Below the pieces are notes generated by a model, which was not told where the DNA came from, ran no database searches, and worked only from the letters and a program-made list of their open reading frames with translations. Positions 36,964 through 45,858 of a stretch of DNA of 64,000 nt are shown here, piece after piece. The first letter of the stretch is position 1; every line of letters begins with the position of its first letter. A program made the position numbers and the translations under genes. This DNA is from Ohtaekwangia sp036786105. Its GTDB lineage: Bacteria > Bacteroidota > Bacteroidia > Cytophagales > Cyclobacteriaceae. Location: contig NZ_DAIQRQ010000026.1 in assembly GCF_036786105.1 (NCBI RefSeq), forward strand, positions 1-64,000, in the 5' to 3' direction.

Positions 36964-39324
36964 ATGAACAGATTGAAATATTACACCCGGTATACGGCAT
37001 CGTTGCTAATGCTTTTGTTGCTCGCCAGTTCGGCTGCATTATCTCAACCCGGTAAATTTTCCCGTAAAGACCGCGGAAGGTTCGCATTGTTTTCTGACTC
37101 TGCTTCTGCCACGGCTGCAGAATATATGCTTCACCTTGAGATGGCCTACCAGAAGATCGACTCGGTGCAAAACGTAAGCAAGCTCGGCCCGGAAATCATT
37201 ATCATTGGTGAACGTTTACAAGAGAGCGATTCGATCGTTCATTTTGTAGACCAGAGCCTCGTTAAATATGAAGAGACACTCAATCTCCGGAACCTCGAAA
37301 TATTAAAGATTCTGCTCGAAGATGCAGAACATGATCTGCACCGTTATCACGACACATTTAAAGAATCGGATGCCAGGTTAACCAGGCTTCGTAATGAGAT
37401 ACATGGTCTGCGTAAAGATTCTATTCTTCGTCAACTTTTCCACGATAGTGTTGCCCGCAAAAATTTTCTTCCGCAGCTAAGAGGTCTTCGTGATCGCAGA
37501 AGATATACCGACAGTCTGCTCACCAACAGTCTTACTACAATTCACAAACTGAAGACGGAGGCATCGGCAGGCTCTATCATTGCAGCTCAATTAATGAACC
37601 GGTTGAACAATCGCCTGAGTATGGCCGGCAAAAAAATTTTTCAGAAGGAAATGAATTACCTCTGGGAGAAACGAACCACCACCACTGCAGGCGAAAACTT
37701 ATCGGAAGTATTTAAAGAAGAACAGCGGGCGCTGAAATTCTATTACAGCAATTCATCAGAAGACCGGTTGATACGCTGGGCATTGGGAATTGTATTTTTC
37801 TGGTGGGTAACACGTAACCTGCGCATATTGAAGCGCAGAGAAAAAACAAAGTCACTCATCACTTACGATATATCGCACCTGGCTCATCATCCTGTTGTAT
37901 CTGCACTGGCGGTGGTCCTTAGCATTGCACCTTTGTTCGATTTGCACGCCCCTCCTGCCTATATGCAGTTCGTGCAACTTCTGCTGATTGTAACACTCAC
38001 ATTTATATACAAAAAACAATGGCCGCGTATACTTTTCAAATACTGGATCGGTATTACTGCGTTGTTCCTCATCTTTAGTTTCACCAACCATATACTGGTG
38101 CCATCGCTCATGCAGCGGCTATTTTTTATTGCGCTGAATGTGGCGACTATTGTGTTAGCACTGCTTTTCAGAAAGGCATTTCCGCGCAATCATCAGCTTG
38201 CCCGTTTTATCCGCGTGGTGTTGATTCTTGTCGTGGTTATGAATGTGTTGGCCATCATTACCAACATCAGCGGGCGCTTAACATTGTCGAATATGTTTAG
38301 CATTACTTCCATATTCGGCCTCACGCAAGTAATTGGATTATCGGCACTGGTAAAGATATTGGTAGAAGCAGTATTGTTGCAGATTCACACCAGTCGTGTG
38401 CAACAGGAGCTTACCAATACATTTGATCCTGCTCCTATAGTACAGAATTTCCGTAAGCCTATGCTGGGTGTAGTGTTGCTGATCTGGATTGCTGTATTTA
38501 CTGCCAATCTAAATTTATTTGATGCATTGTTTGATGGCATTGGTAATATTTTGAATACCGAGCAAAATATAGGAAACACATCCTTTACATTGGGCAGCAT
38601 CCTGTTGTTCTTCCTCATCATCTGGATTGCGCACTTCCTGCAACGCTATCTGGGCTATTTCCTCGGAGATATAGGAGACGATGAAGGCGAAAACCTAGCA
38701 CACCGCTCCAGATTGTTAATGACGAAACTGGTTTTATTAGGTGCTGGTTATCTGCTGGCGGTATCTGCGTCCGGACTGCCGGTAGACAAAATCACAATTG
38801 TACTCGGTGCCTTAGGTGTTGGTATTGGAATGGGATTACAAAATATAGTGAACAACTTTGTATCGGGTATAATACTGATCTTCGATAGACCTTTGAAGGT
38901 TGGTGACTCTGTAGAAGTAGGAAGCCATGCAGGGCGTGTAAAGGAAATCGGCTTGCGTTCCAGCACATTGGTAACTACCGATGGCGCTGATGTGATTATT
39001 CCTAACGGCGATGTACTCTCACAACAAATTGTAAACTGGACATTGGGGAATACATATAAACGCGTTGATTTCGATATGACCATTGCTGTAGCGGAAGATA
39101 AAACAGATGCTGTGATCGGTGAGATCAAGGAAGCCATAAAAGCTACGGACTGTGTACTGCAAAAGCGCGAGCCTTCGATACTGGTGGAAAGTGTAAGCGA
39201 CAGCGAGCTTAAACTGAAGATTTTCTTCTGGTGCGAAGATGTATACAAAGAAGAGCAAACACGAAGTGAAGTGCGCTACCAGGTTTATCGTACCCTGAAA
39301 GATCAAGGGATCAATTCAAAGTAA
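36964..39324 (+). CDS. MscS-family mechanosensitive channel, large form
   Basis: A 786-residue protein with a signal peptide (MLLLLASSAALSQ) and a long coiled periplasmic N-terminal domain (about 30-265). Many transmembrane helices follow, and then the MscS core: GALGVGIGMGLQNIVNNFVSG (pore-lining TM3), LKVGDSVEVGSHAGRVKEIG and LRSSTLVTTDGADVIIPNG (beta domain), and the C-terminal alpha/beta domain. The large periplasmic part makes it resemble MscK/MscM-type channels rather than small MscS. It releases solutes on osmotic down-shock. It appears as a single-gene transcript followed by a hairpin-forming repeat. Confidence 0.9.
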   Translation: MNRLKYYTRYTASLLMLLLLASSAALSQPGKFSRKDRGRFALFSDSASATAAEYMLHLEMAYQKIDSVQNVSKLGPEIIIIGERLQESDSIVHFVDQSLVKYEETLNLRNLEILKILLEDAEHDLHRYHDTFKESDARLTRLRNEIHGLRKDSILRQLFHDSVARKNFLPQLRGLRDRRRYTDSLLTNSLTTIHKLKTEASAGSIIAAQLMNRLNNRLSMAGKKIFQKEMNYLWEKRTTTTAGENLSEVFKEEQRALKFYYSNSSEDRLIRWALGIVFFWWVTRNLRILKRREKTKSLITYDISHLAHHPVVSALAVVLSIAPLFDLHAPPAYMQFVQLLLIVTLTFIYKKQWPRILFKYWIGITALFLIFSFTNHILVPSLMQRLFFIALNVATIVLALLFRKAFPRNHQLARFIRVVLILVVVMNVLAIITNISGRLTLSNMFSITSIFGLTQVIGLSALVKILVEAVLLQIHTSRVQQELTNTFDPAPIVQNFRKPMLGVVLLIWIAVFTANLNLFDALFDGIGNILNTEQNIGNTSFTLGSILLFFLIIWIAHFLQRYLGYFLGDIGDDEGENLAHRSRLLMTKLVLLGAGYLLAVSASGLPVDKITIVLGALGVGIGMGLQNIVNNFVSGIILIFDRPLKVGDSVEVGSHAGRVKEIGLRSSTLVTTDGADVIIPNGDVLSQQIVNWTLGNTYKRVDFDMTIAVAEDKTDAVIGEIKEAIKATDCVLQKREPSILVESVSDSELKLKIFFWCEDVYKEEQTRSEVRYQVYRTLKDQGINSK

Positions 39325-39360
39325 TTTATCTCTTCTATCATTCTGTGTTAATCCAGTGAA

Positions 39361-39397
39361 TTCTGTGGGTCAAAAAATGCATTTATTTTCCACAGAA
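39361..39397. repeat. Dispersed palindromic element (third copy)
   Basis: TTCTGTGG ... CCACAGAA (39361-39368 and 39390-39397) encloses AAAAAATGCATTTATTTT. It is the same design as 3792-3824 and 36-55. Located after the MscS gene stop, it may act as a terminator. Confidence 0.55.
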
Positions 39398-39491
39398 ATC
39401 ACTATTGGAAACTTAAAAGAGGGACTAAAATTCACGAAATCGGATTCGTAATCGGAGCCGCACTCGTTTGCGAAGTTGCGAAAAAAGTTGT

Positions 39492-39502
39492 GCAAACGTT
39501 GC
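39492..39502. promoter_or_regulatory. Candidate LacI operator before its own gene
   Basis: GCAAACGTTGC lies 34 bp before the LacI start codon and shares the GCAAACGTT core with the susC/GH13 intergenic site at 28095. This fits autoregulation. Confidence 0.4.
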
Positions 39503-39535
39503 GGAGTTTAAACCGATAGTTCGTAAACTTGCATT

Positions 39536-40582
39536 ATGAAGTATAATCAGGTCACCATTAAGGACATTGCCCGCGAGCTGGGCATTTCCCCATCAACCGT
39601 TTCCAGAGCGCTGAAAGATCACCCCGACATCAGTCCTGAAACGAAGAAAGCTGTTAATGAATTAGCAGAGAAACTGAACTACCAGCCCAACATCGTAGCA
39701 CTAAGCTTGCGACAGAGCAAGACCAATACGATTGGTGTAATCATTCCTGAGATTGTACACTTCTTCTTTTCAACTGTAATCAGCGGTATTGAAGACGTTG
39801 CCTATAGTGCTGGTTACAACGTAATCATTACACAATCCAACGAATCGCTGCAGCGTGAGAAGACCGATATCAAGGCGCTGTTCAACAGCCGCGTGGATGG
39901 TATGCTCATCTCGTTGTCGCGCGAGACCAACAGCTTCGAACACATTGATGGTACACTGGCCAAAGGTGTACCGATGGTATTCTTCGACCGTGTATACGAC
40001 ACTCCTACTTCCAGCAAAGTAATTGTGGACGACCTGAGTGGTGCTAAAGATGCCACACTTCATTTGATTGAACAAGGATGCAATCGCATCGCTCACCTGG
40101 AAGGCCCTCCTAACCTGGGTATCACTAAACAGCGCCTGGAAGGTTACCTGGAAGCATTAAATGAAAGCGGTATACCTGTGAATAAAGACCTGATTATGTC
40201 GTGCCCACTGGGTACTATCGAAGAAGGTAAAGCAGCTACAGAAAAGCTGCTGAAGATGGAGAATCCTCCGGATGCCATCTTCGCTACCAACGACCCCGCG
40301 GCAATGGGTGCCATGCAGGCGATCAAAGAAGCAGGTCTGAAGATACCTCAGGATATAGCGGTGGCCGGCTTCAGCAACTGGTTCTTCAGTGCATTGCTGG
40401 AACCACCATTGACATCAGTAGACCAGCCTGGCTTTGAAATGGGTCAGGAGGCTGCCAAGCTTTTGATCCGACAGATCGAAGTGAAATCGAAAGATAACAC
40501 AGATCCGACTCCGGAAACCAAGGTGCTGAAAACACGCCTCATCGTACGCGATTCTTCGCTGAAGAAGGGCAAGAAAAAGTAA
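39536..40582 (+). CDS. LacI-family transcriptional regulator
   Basis: A 348-residue protein with an N-terminal LacI helix-turn-helix (VTIKDIARELGISPSTVSRA), a hinge helix (YQPNIVALSLRQSKTNTIG) and a periplasmic-binding-protein-like effector domain. That domain has VIIPEIVHFFFS, SRVDGMLISLSRE, GVPMVFFDRVYD and DIAVAGFSNWFFSALLEPPLTSVDQP. It probably controls the alpha-glucoside genes on either side. The downstream GH31 gene is in the same orientation, but a terminator separates them. The start is the ATG at 39536. Confidence 0.92.
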   Translation: MKYNQVTIKDIARELGISPSTVSRALKDHPDISPETKKAVNELAEKLNYQPNIVALSLRQSKTNTIGVIIPEIVHFFFSTVISGIEDVAYSAGYNVIITQSNESLQREKTDIKALFNSRVDGMLISLSRETNSFEHIDGTLAKGVPMVFFDRVYDTPTSSKVIVDDLSGAKDATLHLIEQGCNRIAHLEGPPNLGITKQRLEGYLEALNESGIPVNKDLIMSCPLGTIEEGKAATEKLLKMENPPDAIFATNDPAAMGAMQAIKEAGLKIPQDIAVAGFSNWFFSALLEPPLTSVDQPGFEMGQEAAKLLIRQIEVKSKDNTDPTPETKVLKTRLIVRDSSLKKGKKK

Positions 40583-40603
40583 ATTTCAACTCCATCATAA
40601 ATT

Positions 40604-40653
40604 AAGTCTTGGGTGAATTCACACAGAAGAATTTGCTCAAGACTTTTCTTTTT
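40604..40653 (+). terminator. Intrinsic terminator of the LacI gene
   Basis: A stem AAGTCTTG / CAAGACTT (40604-40611 and 40638-40645) with an inner partly paired region and a following T-rich tail (TTTTCTTTTT). Confidence 0.75.
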
Positions 40654-40771
40654 AAACAAGTTTTGTAATACTAACCAGTTACCGCAATCGATTTCTGTTT
40701 TTTAGTACCTGTCCTCGTAGGTTAAATGTGTTGAATTAATTTTACTTGAAGATATTAAGCTAAAACGCATC

Positions 40772-43180
40772 ATGTCAAGAACGATCAATTCTCCTCTCAG
40801 CAAAAGTTTAGGATCACTGGCCGGTTGGAAACAAGTCGCCAACGCCATTGTGGGTGAAACTTCCAACGGACGATTTCAGATACAATTCTACAACGAAGGC
40901 ACTACACGCATTTCTATAACCCAAGCCGATACATTTGAAGACTTTTCATATTCCGTAGTAGCTTCTCCGGCATTCAATCCGGTGGTTACCGACAACCAGG
41001 ATGCACTGGAAGTACGTACATCAAAATTCATATTGCGCATCAGCAAAAATCCGGTGCGCTTCGGCTTTTATACGCTCGACAATCAACCGATCAACGAAGA
41101 TGATCCCGGTTTTGGCACCAGCTGGAATGGCGAGCAGGTAACCACCTATAAGAAGATACAGGCCGGTGAGCGCTTTATCGGTCTCGGTGAAAAAACAGGG
41201 CCGCTTGATCGCAAAGGCAACGGCTATCAGAACTGGAACACTGATAATTTTGCATACTCGCCAGGTGCTGATCCGCTATATTGCTCTATCCCTTTCTACA
41301 TGGGCGTGCACAATGGATTGGTGTATGGCATATTCTTCGATAATACGCACAAGTCGTTTTTTAACTTTGGTGCATCGAACAATCGCTTTACAAGCTTCTC
41401 TGCCGATGCCGGTGAAATGAATTATTACTTCATGTACGGAAGTTCCGTAGCAGAGATCATTCAACAGTATACACATCTTACCGGTCGCATGGAAATGCCT
41501 CCGCTGTGGAGCATTGGTTACCAGCAATGTCGCTATAGTTATTATCCGGATAAAGAAGTACTTACACTGGCGAAGACGTTTCGTGAAAAAGATATACCGG
41601 CAGATACCATCGTATTTGATATTCACTACATGGACCAGTATAAGATCTTTACGTGGAGCCAGCGCGATTTTTCCGATCCGAAAGAATTACTTGTGCAACT
41701 GCAACGCATGGGCTTCCAGGTAGTAGTGATGTGCGACCCGGGTATAAAAGTAGAAGAAGGATACGACACGTACGACAAAGGCATACGCGAAGATGTATTC
41801 ATCAAATATCAGGATGGAACCAATTATACCGGGCAGGTATGGCCGGGCTGGTGTCACTTCCCTGACTTCACCAATCCTAAAACACGTATGTGGTGGCAAA
41901 AGCAATTTACCGACTATGTAAATATAGGGGTGGAAGGTTTCTGGAATGACATGAACGAGATTGCCACGTGGGGACAAATGATACCCGAGAACATTGAACT
42001 TGACTTTGAAGGCAACAAAGCCACGATGCGTAGGGGCCGTAATCTATATGGCATGCAGATGGCACGCAGTACGTATGAAGGTGCCAAGAACCTGCTGAAA
42101 GGAAAACGTCCGTTTAATTTGACCCGCTCTGGCTTTTCCGGCGTGCAACGCTACGCTGCCGTGTGGACAGGCGATAATGTAGCGTATGACGAGCACATGT
42201 TATTGGGCGTGCGCCTGGTAAACAGCATGGGGCTGAGTGGAATTGCATTCGCAGGATATGATGTAGGTGGATTTGTAGGCGATGCCAACTCCAAGCTCTT
42301 TGCCCGCTGGGTATCGATCGGGGCCTTCTCTCCTTTCTTCCGCGGCCATTCCATGATCAACAGCCGCGACTCTGAGCCGTGGGCATACGGCGAGGAAGTG
42401 GAACAGATATCGCGTAACTATATCAAATTCCGCTATCAGCTTCTGCCCTATTTATACTCCCTGTTTTATGATGCCAGCACCACGGGGATGCCCGTGCAGC
42501 GATCGCTCGCAATAGACTATACGCACGACTGGAAAATATACGATGGTCAGTTCCACAACCAATTCCTGCTCGGCCCCTCCATACTGGTGGCACCTGCCGA
42601 AAGCACGAAAGAATTTGTAAAGGTATATCTGCCGGAAGGCGAATGGTATTCACTTTACAACGGACAAAAGTATCCGGGACAATCCGAGATCATCGTAGAA
42701 TGCCCGGTGCATCGCCTGCCGGTATTTATCAAAGGCGGAGCCATCATCCCGATGAAACCTGTATTGTCGAACACCAAAGAAGTCAGCGATCACCTCACGC
42801 TGCACCTGTATGCAGGCAAGCAGGATACATCATTTGAATACTATGAAGATGACGGCAGTACATTCCAGTACCAGGAAGGAAGATTTGCCAAACGCCTGGT
42901 GGAATATCGTCCGCATGAACGCATGTTCATCCTCAATGCAACGGAGGGTACATACGTATCGCCTGTTCGCAAGCTAAAGATTGTGTGGCATGGCTTTGAT
43001 GCTACGCTGGCGGAAGCTGCCGTGAACGGAAATCCGGTGGCGGTGAACAACGATATAAACCAGTTCTTTGCCGCACTCGAAAAATTTGATCCGTTCTTCG
43101 ATCCGGAACCCGCACCACGGGAAAATGTACACAGTGTGGAGATAGAATATTCAACAGCAGCCATCACCCTTCAATGGTGA
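40772..43180 (+). CDS. GH31 alpha-glucosidase
   Basis: An 802-residue cytoplasmic protein (no signal) with an N-terminal beta-sandwich and the GH31 barrel. Landmarks are FIGLGEKTGPLDRKG, PPLWSIGYQQCRYSYYPD, VFDIHYMDQYKIFTW and HFPDFTNP. The nucleophile motif is GFWNDMNEIATW (Asp393) and the acid/base motif AVWTGDNVAYDEH (Asp468), followed by FARWVSIGAFSPFFRGHS. It removes terminal alpha-glucose units from maltodextrins, giving free glucose. An 11-bp perfect inverted repeat follows the gene, and the sugar transporter gene starts 93 bp downstream. Confidence 0.95.
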   Translation: MSRTINSPLSKSLGSLAGWKQVANAIVGETSNGRFQIQFYNEGTTRISITQADTFEDFSYSVVASPAFNPVVTDNQDALEVRTSKFILRISKNPVRFGFYTLDNQPINEDDPGFGTSWNGEQVTTYKKIQAGERFIGLGEKTGPLDRKGNGYQNWNTDNFAYSPGADPLYCSIPFYMGVHNGLVYGIFFDNTHKSFFNFGASNNRFTSFSADAGEMNYYFMYGSSVAEIIQQYTHLTGRMEMPPLWSIGYQQCRYSYYPDKEVLTLAKTFREKDIPADTIVFDIHYMDQYKIFTWSQRDFSDPKELLVQLQRMGFQVVVMCDPGIKVEEGYDTYDKGIREDVFIKYQDGTNYTGQVWPGWCHFPDFTNPKTRMWWQKQFTDYVNIGVEGFWNDMNEIATWGQMIPENIELDFEGNKATMRRGRNLYGMQMARSTYEGAKNLLKGKRPFNLTRSGFSGVQRYAAVWTGDNVAYDEHMLLGVRLVNSMGLSGIAFAGYDVGGFVGDANSKLFARWVSIGAFSPFFRGHSMINSRDSEPWAYGEEVEQISRNYIKFRYQLLPYLYSLFYDASTTGMPVQRSLAIDYTHDWKIYDGQFHNQFLLGPSILVAPAESTKEFVKVYLPEGEWYSLYNGQKYPGQSEIIVECPVHRLPVFIKGGAIIPMKPVLSNTKEVSDHLTLHLYAGKQDTSFEYYEDDGSTFQYQEGRFAKRLVEYRPHERMFILNATEGTYVSPVRKLKIVWHGFDATLAEAAVNGNPVAVNNDINQFFAALEKFDPFFDPEPAPRENVHSVEIEYSTAAITLQW

Positions 43181-43197
43181 GGTGGGATGTGGTTATC

Positions 43198-43233
43198 GTC
43201 AATAAAATTGGTATTGACTAAGATTTTATTGAC
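43198..43233. repeat. Perfect 11-bp inverted repeat between GH31 and transporter genes
   Basis: GTCAATAAAAT (43198-43208) and ATTTTATTGAC (43223-43233) are exact inverses with 14 bases between them; the loop itself contains TATTGAC. The following bases are only mildly T-rich. It could be an attenuator/terminator or a regulator-binding dyad 40 bp before the transporter start. Confidence 0.6.
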
Positions 43234-43273
43234 TTTAGTACATCTACAATCGATTGAATAGCTAACAGTCTAC

Positions 43274-44620
43274 ATGGCCAAGCACACTACTCTGCAAAAA
43301 CCACGGATGTCGTTCTGGCAAATCTGGAACATGAGTTTCGGATTTTTCGGAATCCAGTTTGGCTTTGCCCTTCAGAATGGAAATGCATCGCGCATCCTCG
43401 GCATTTTTGGCGCTCATGTAGAGCATTTGTCCCGGTTCTGGCTCGCAGCACCGCTTACGGGTATGATCATTCAACCGATCATCGGTTATTATAGCGACCG
43501 CACGTGGACTTCTTTGGGAAGACGGAGGCCTTACTTTCTTGCAGGTGCCCTCATTGCATCGGTAGCATTAATGTTCATGCCGAATGCAGATATACTGGTA
43601 AATATACTTCCGCCTTTGTACGCAGGTGCAGGTATATTAATGATCATGGACGCTTCCTTCAACGTAGCAATGGAACCCTTTCGCGCACTGGTGGCCGATC
43701 TGCTTCCCTCCGATCAGCGTACACTCGGTTTTTCTATTCAAACATTTTTGATTGGTATAGGAGCCGTGCTGGGTTCATTTTTGCCCTATATATTCGCTGA
43801 GTTCTTCGACATTGCCAAAACTGCAGCGCCCGGAGAAGTGCCTTTTAACGTTACCTTATCATTTTATGTAGGTGCCGCATCGTTTCTCATTGCTATACTG
43901 TGGACGGTCTCTACTACAAAAGAGTATCCTCCGCATGAACATGCGCATGAAGAAGATATAGCATCAACCCAAAAAGGATTAAGCCAGATCGTTTCCGATT
44001 TTAAAGGTATGCCGGCTACCATGAAACAACTCGGGCTTGTACAATTTTTCTCCTGGTTTGCTTTATTCTCCATGTGGGTGTTCAGCACGTCAGCCATTGC
44101 CACCCATGTATATGGATTGCCAATGAGCGATAGATCGTCAGAAACCTATCAGGATGCGGGCAACTGGGTGAGCGGTCTCTTTGGTATTTACAACGGTGTG
44201 TCGGCTGTTTATGCTTTGTTCCTGCCGGCCATTGCTAAAATGATCGGACGGAAGTTAACGCATGCTGTATCCCTTACTGCGGGCGGTATAGGACTGATAT
44301 CCATTTACTTTATACACAACCCGCAGCTGCTTGTAGTTTCTATGATTGGTGTAGGCTTTGCCTGGGCAAGCATTCTCGCCATGCCGTATGCTATATTGGC
44401 CGGATCGATCCCTCCCTATAAGATGGGAATTTATATGGGTGTATTCAACTTCTTCATTACGTTGCCACAGATTGTAAACGGCATTGTAAGCGGCCCCATT
44501 GTAAAGTATATTTACGGATCACGCGCGATCTATAGCATTGTGATGGCAGGCGTGTTTCTGCTGATTGCTGCGTTCTGTGTTCGTTTTGTAAAAGACCAGG
44601 ATGATGTTGTGCAAGTATGA
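43274..44620 (+). CDS. GPH/SLC45-type sugar transporter (MFS)
   Basis: A 448-residue, 12-helix transporter. The N terminus MSFGFFGIQFGFALQNGNASRI and the loop 2-3 motif DRTWTSLGRRRPYFLAG are those of the sucrose/maltose H+-symporter group (SLC45/SUT-like). Later segments GAVLGSFLPYIF and GFAWASILAMPYAILAGSIPP are also typical. It probably brings maltose or another alpha-glucoside across the inner membrane, between the SusCD importer and the cytoplasmic GH31 and GH65 enzymes. It overlaps the next gene by 4 bp (ATGA), so translation of the two is coupled. Confidence 0.9.
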   Translation: MAKHTTLQKPRMSFWQIWNMSFGFFGIQFGFALQNGNASRILGIFGAHVEHLSRFWLAAPLTGMIIQPIIGYYSDRTWTSLGRRRPYFLAGALIASVALMFMPNADILVNILPPLYAGAGILMIMDASFNVAMEPFRALVADLLPSDQRTLGFSIQTFLIGIGAVLGSFLPYIFAEFFDIAKTAAPGEVPFNVTLSFYVGAASFLIAILWTVSTTKEYPPHEHAHEEDIASTQKGLSQIVSDFKGMPATMKQLGLVQFFSWFALFSMWVFSTSAIATHVYGLPMSDRSSETYQDAGNWVSGLFGIYNGVSAVYALFLPAIAKMIGRKLTHAVSLTAGGIGLISIYFIHNPQLLVVSMIGVGFAWASILAMPYAILAGSIPPYKMGIYMGVFNFFITLPQIVNGIVSGPIVKYIYGSRAIYSIVMAGVFLLIAAFCVRFVKDQDDVVQV

Positions 44621-45813
44621 TCCGGCCTATACTATACGTCTCCGTTATCCTGTCATGTTACGCAACATATTCGCAAGACTATAACTCGTTTACCAAAACG
44701 ATCCGTGCATTCTATACCCATCCTGCGGAAGCAGAAAAACAATTTGCATCCCTTGCCAGTAAAGAGCAGATACCGTTTGTAGTGGGCGACTCAGTTGCCT
44801 TTCTTTATCGGGGCGAAGCCATCAGCGTAGCCTGGATGGGCGACTTCAATGGCTGGGGATACGACAAAAATTTCAATAACAAAGGAACGCGTATACCGGG
44901 TACAAAAATCTGGATATTAAAAGCTTCCTTCCCTGCCGATGCAAGACTTGATTATAAAATAGTGGTGAATGAATCTACCTGGTTGCTGGACCCGGTCAAT
45001 CCCAATCAGCAGTGGTCAGGTGTGGGTGGTGGAAGTCCTAACTCCGAGCTACGCATGCCTCGCTGGGCTGCCGATCCGCTCACAGAACCGATGGAAGGCA
45101 TTGCCCGTGGAAAAATTCAGAAAGACCTCCTCGTCAACAGTGAACTGCTGGGCTACCAGGTAACGTATAGCATCTACACACCGTCAGCGTTCAATCCGCA
45201 ACAACGCATGGTCTATCCGATTTTGTATGTTACCGATGGCTATGAATATATGCACGAACAGATGGGCAACATGCCTGTAATCCTGGACAACCTGATTCAC
45301 CTGAAAAAGATCAAACCGGTTATTGTCGTATTCATCGATCACCGAGAGCCGGTTAACCGTTCCAACAACCGCAGAATGCAGGAGCTTGCCATGAATCCCG
45401 GTTATCTGGCCTTCATCACGACAGAGCTTATACCCAGCATTGAAGGGCAATATCCGATCTCCAGCGATCCGAAAGACCGCGCCATTCTGGGCACATCTAT
45501 GGGCGGCTTAACGGCGGCTTATTTTGCCTTCTCGCGCCCTAATCTGTTTGGGATGGCCGGCATTCAGTCTCCGGCCTTCTGGTTCAAGCCCGACATCTAT
45601 ACATTATGCGATAACCCTGAAAAACCTCCGGTGAAAATCTTCATGACTACCGGCACGATTAATGATACAAAGGAGGGTGCTGAAAAAATGAGAACATTGC
45701 TGAACAAGAACGCCTGCACCTACCAGTTCCGCGAGGTGAACCAGGGACATTCATGGGGCAACTGGCGCGACCTGACGGATGATATTCTCATTTACTTTTT
45801 CCCTGCGAACTGA
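44617..45813 (+). CDS. Exported esterase with N-terminal CBM48-like domain
   Basis: A 398-residue protein with a signal peptide (LYVSVILSCYATYSQ). Residues about 50-150 form a CBM48/E-set-like domain (VAWMGDFNGWGYDKNF ... LDYKIVVNESTWLLDP). An alpha/beta-hydrolase of the Fes/IroE/CE1 type follows, with YPILYVTDGYEYMHEQM, the nucleophile elbow GTSMGGL (Ser294) and NQGHSWGNW (His378). CE1-type enzymes with CBM48-like modules remove acyl groups from polysaccharides, and related esterases act on siderophores. Its translational coupling to a maltose-type transporter suggests acyl removal from a sugar or glucan. The true substrate is unknown. Confidence 0.85.
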   Translation: MIRPILYVSVILSCYATYSQDYNSFTKTIRAFYTHPAEAEKQFASLASKEQIPFVVGDSVAFLYRGEAISVAWMGDFNGWGYDKNFNNKGTRIPGTKIWILKASFPADARLDYKIVVNESTWLLDPVNPNQQWSGVGGGSPNSELRMPRWAADPLTEPMEGIARGKIQKDLLVNSELLGYQVTYSIYTPSAFNPQQRMVYPILYVTDGYEYMHEQMGNMPVILDNLIHLKKIKPVIVVFIDHREPVNRSNNRRMQELAMNPGYLAFITTELIPSIEGQYPISSDPKDRAILGTSMGGLTAAYFAFSRPNLFGMAGIQSPAFWFKPDIYTLCDNPEKPPVKIFMTTGTINDTKEGAEKMRTLLNKNACTYQFREVNQGHSWGNWRDLTDDILIYFFPAN

Positions 45814-45858
45814 TTAAATTCGGGCTTTTAATTCTACTTACCTATCCCCTTACGTACT

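Noticed and set aside
39524..39531. TAAACTTG as -7 element of the LacI gene
   Set aside because: Only 7 of 8 matches, and the implied transcription start would fall at or after the ATG.
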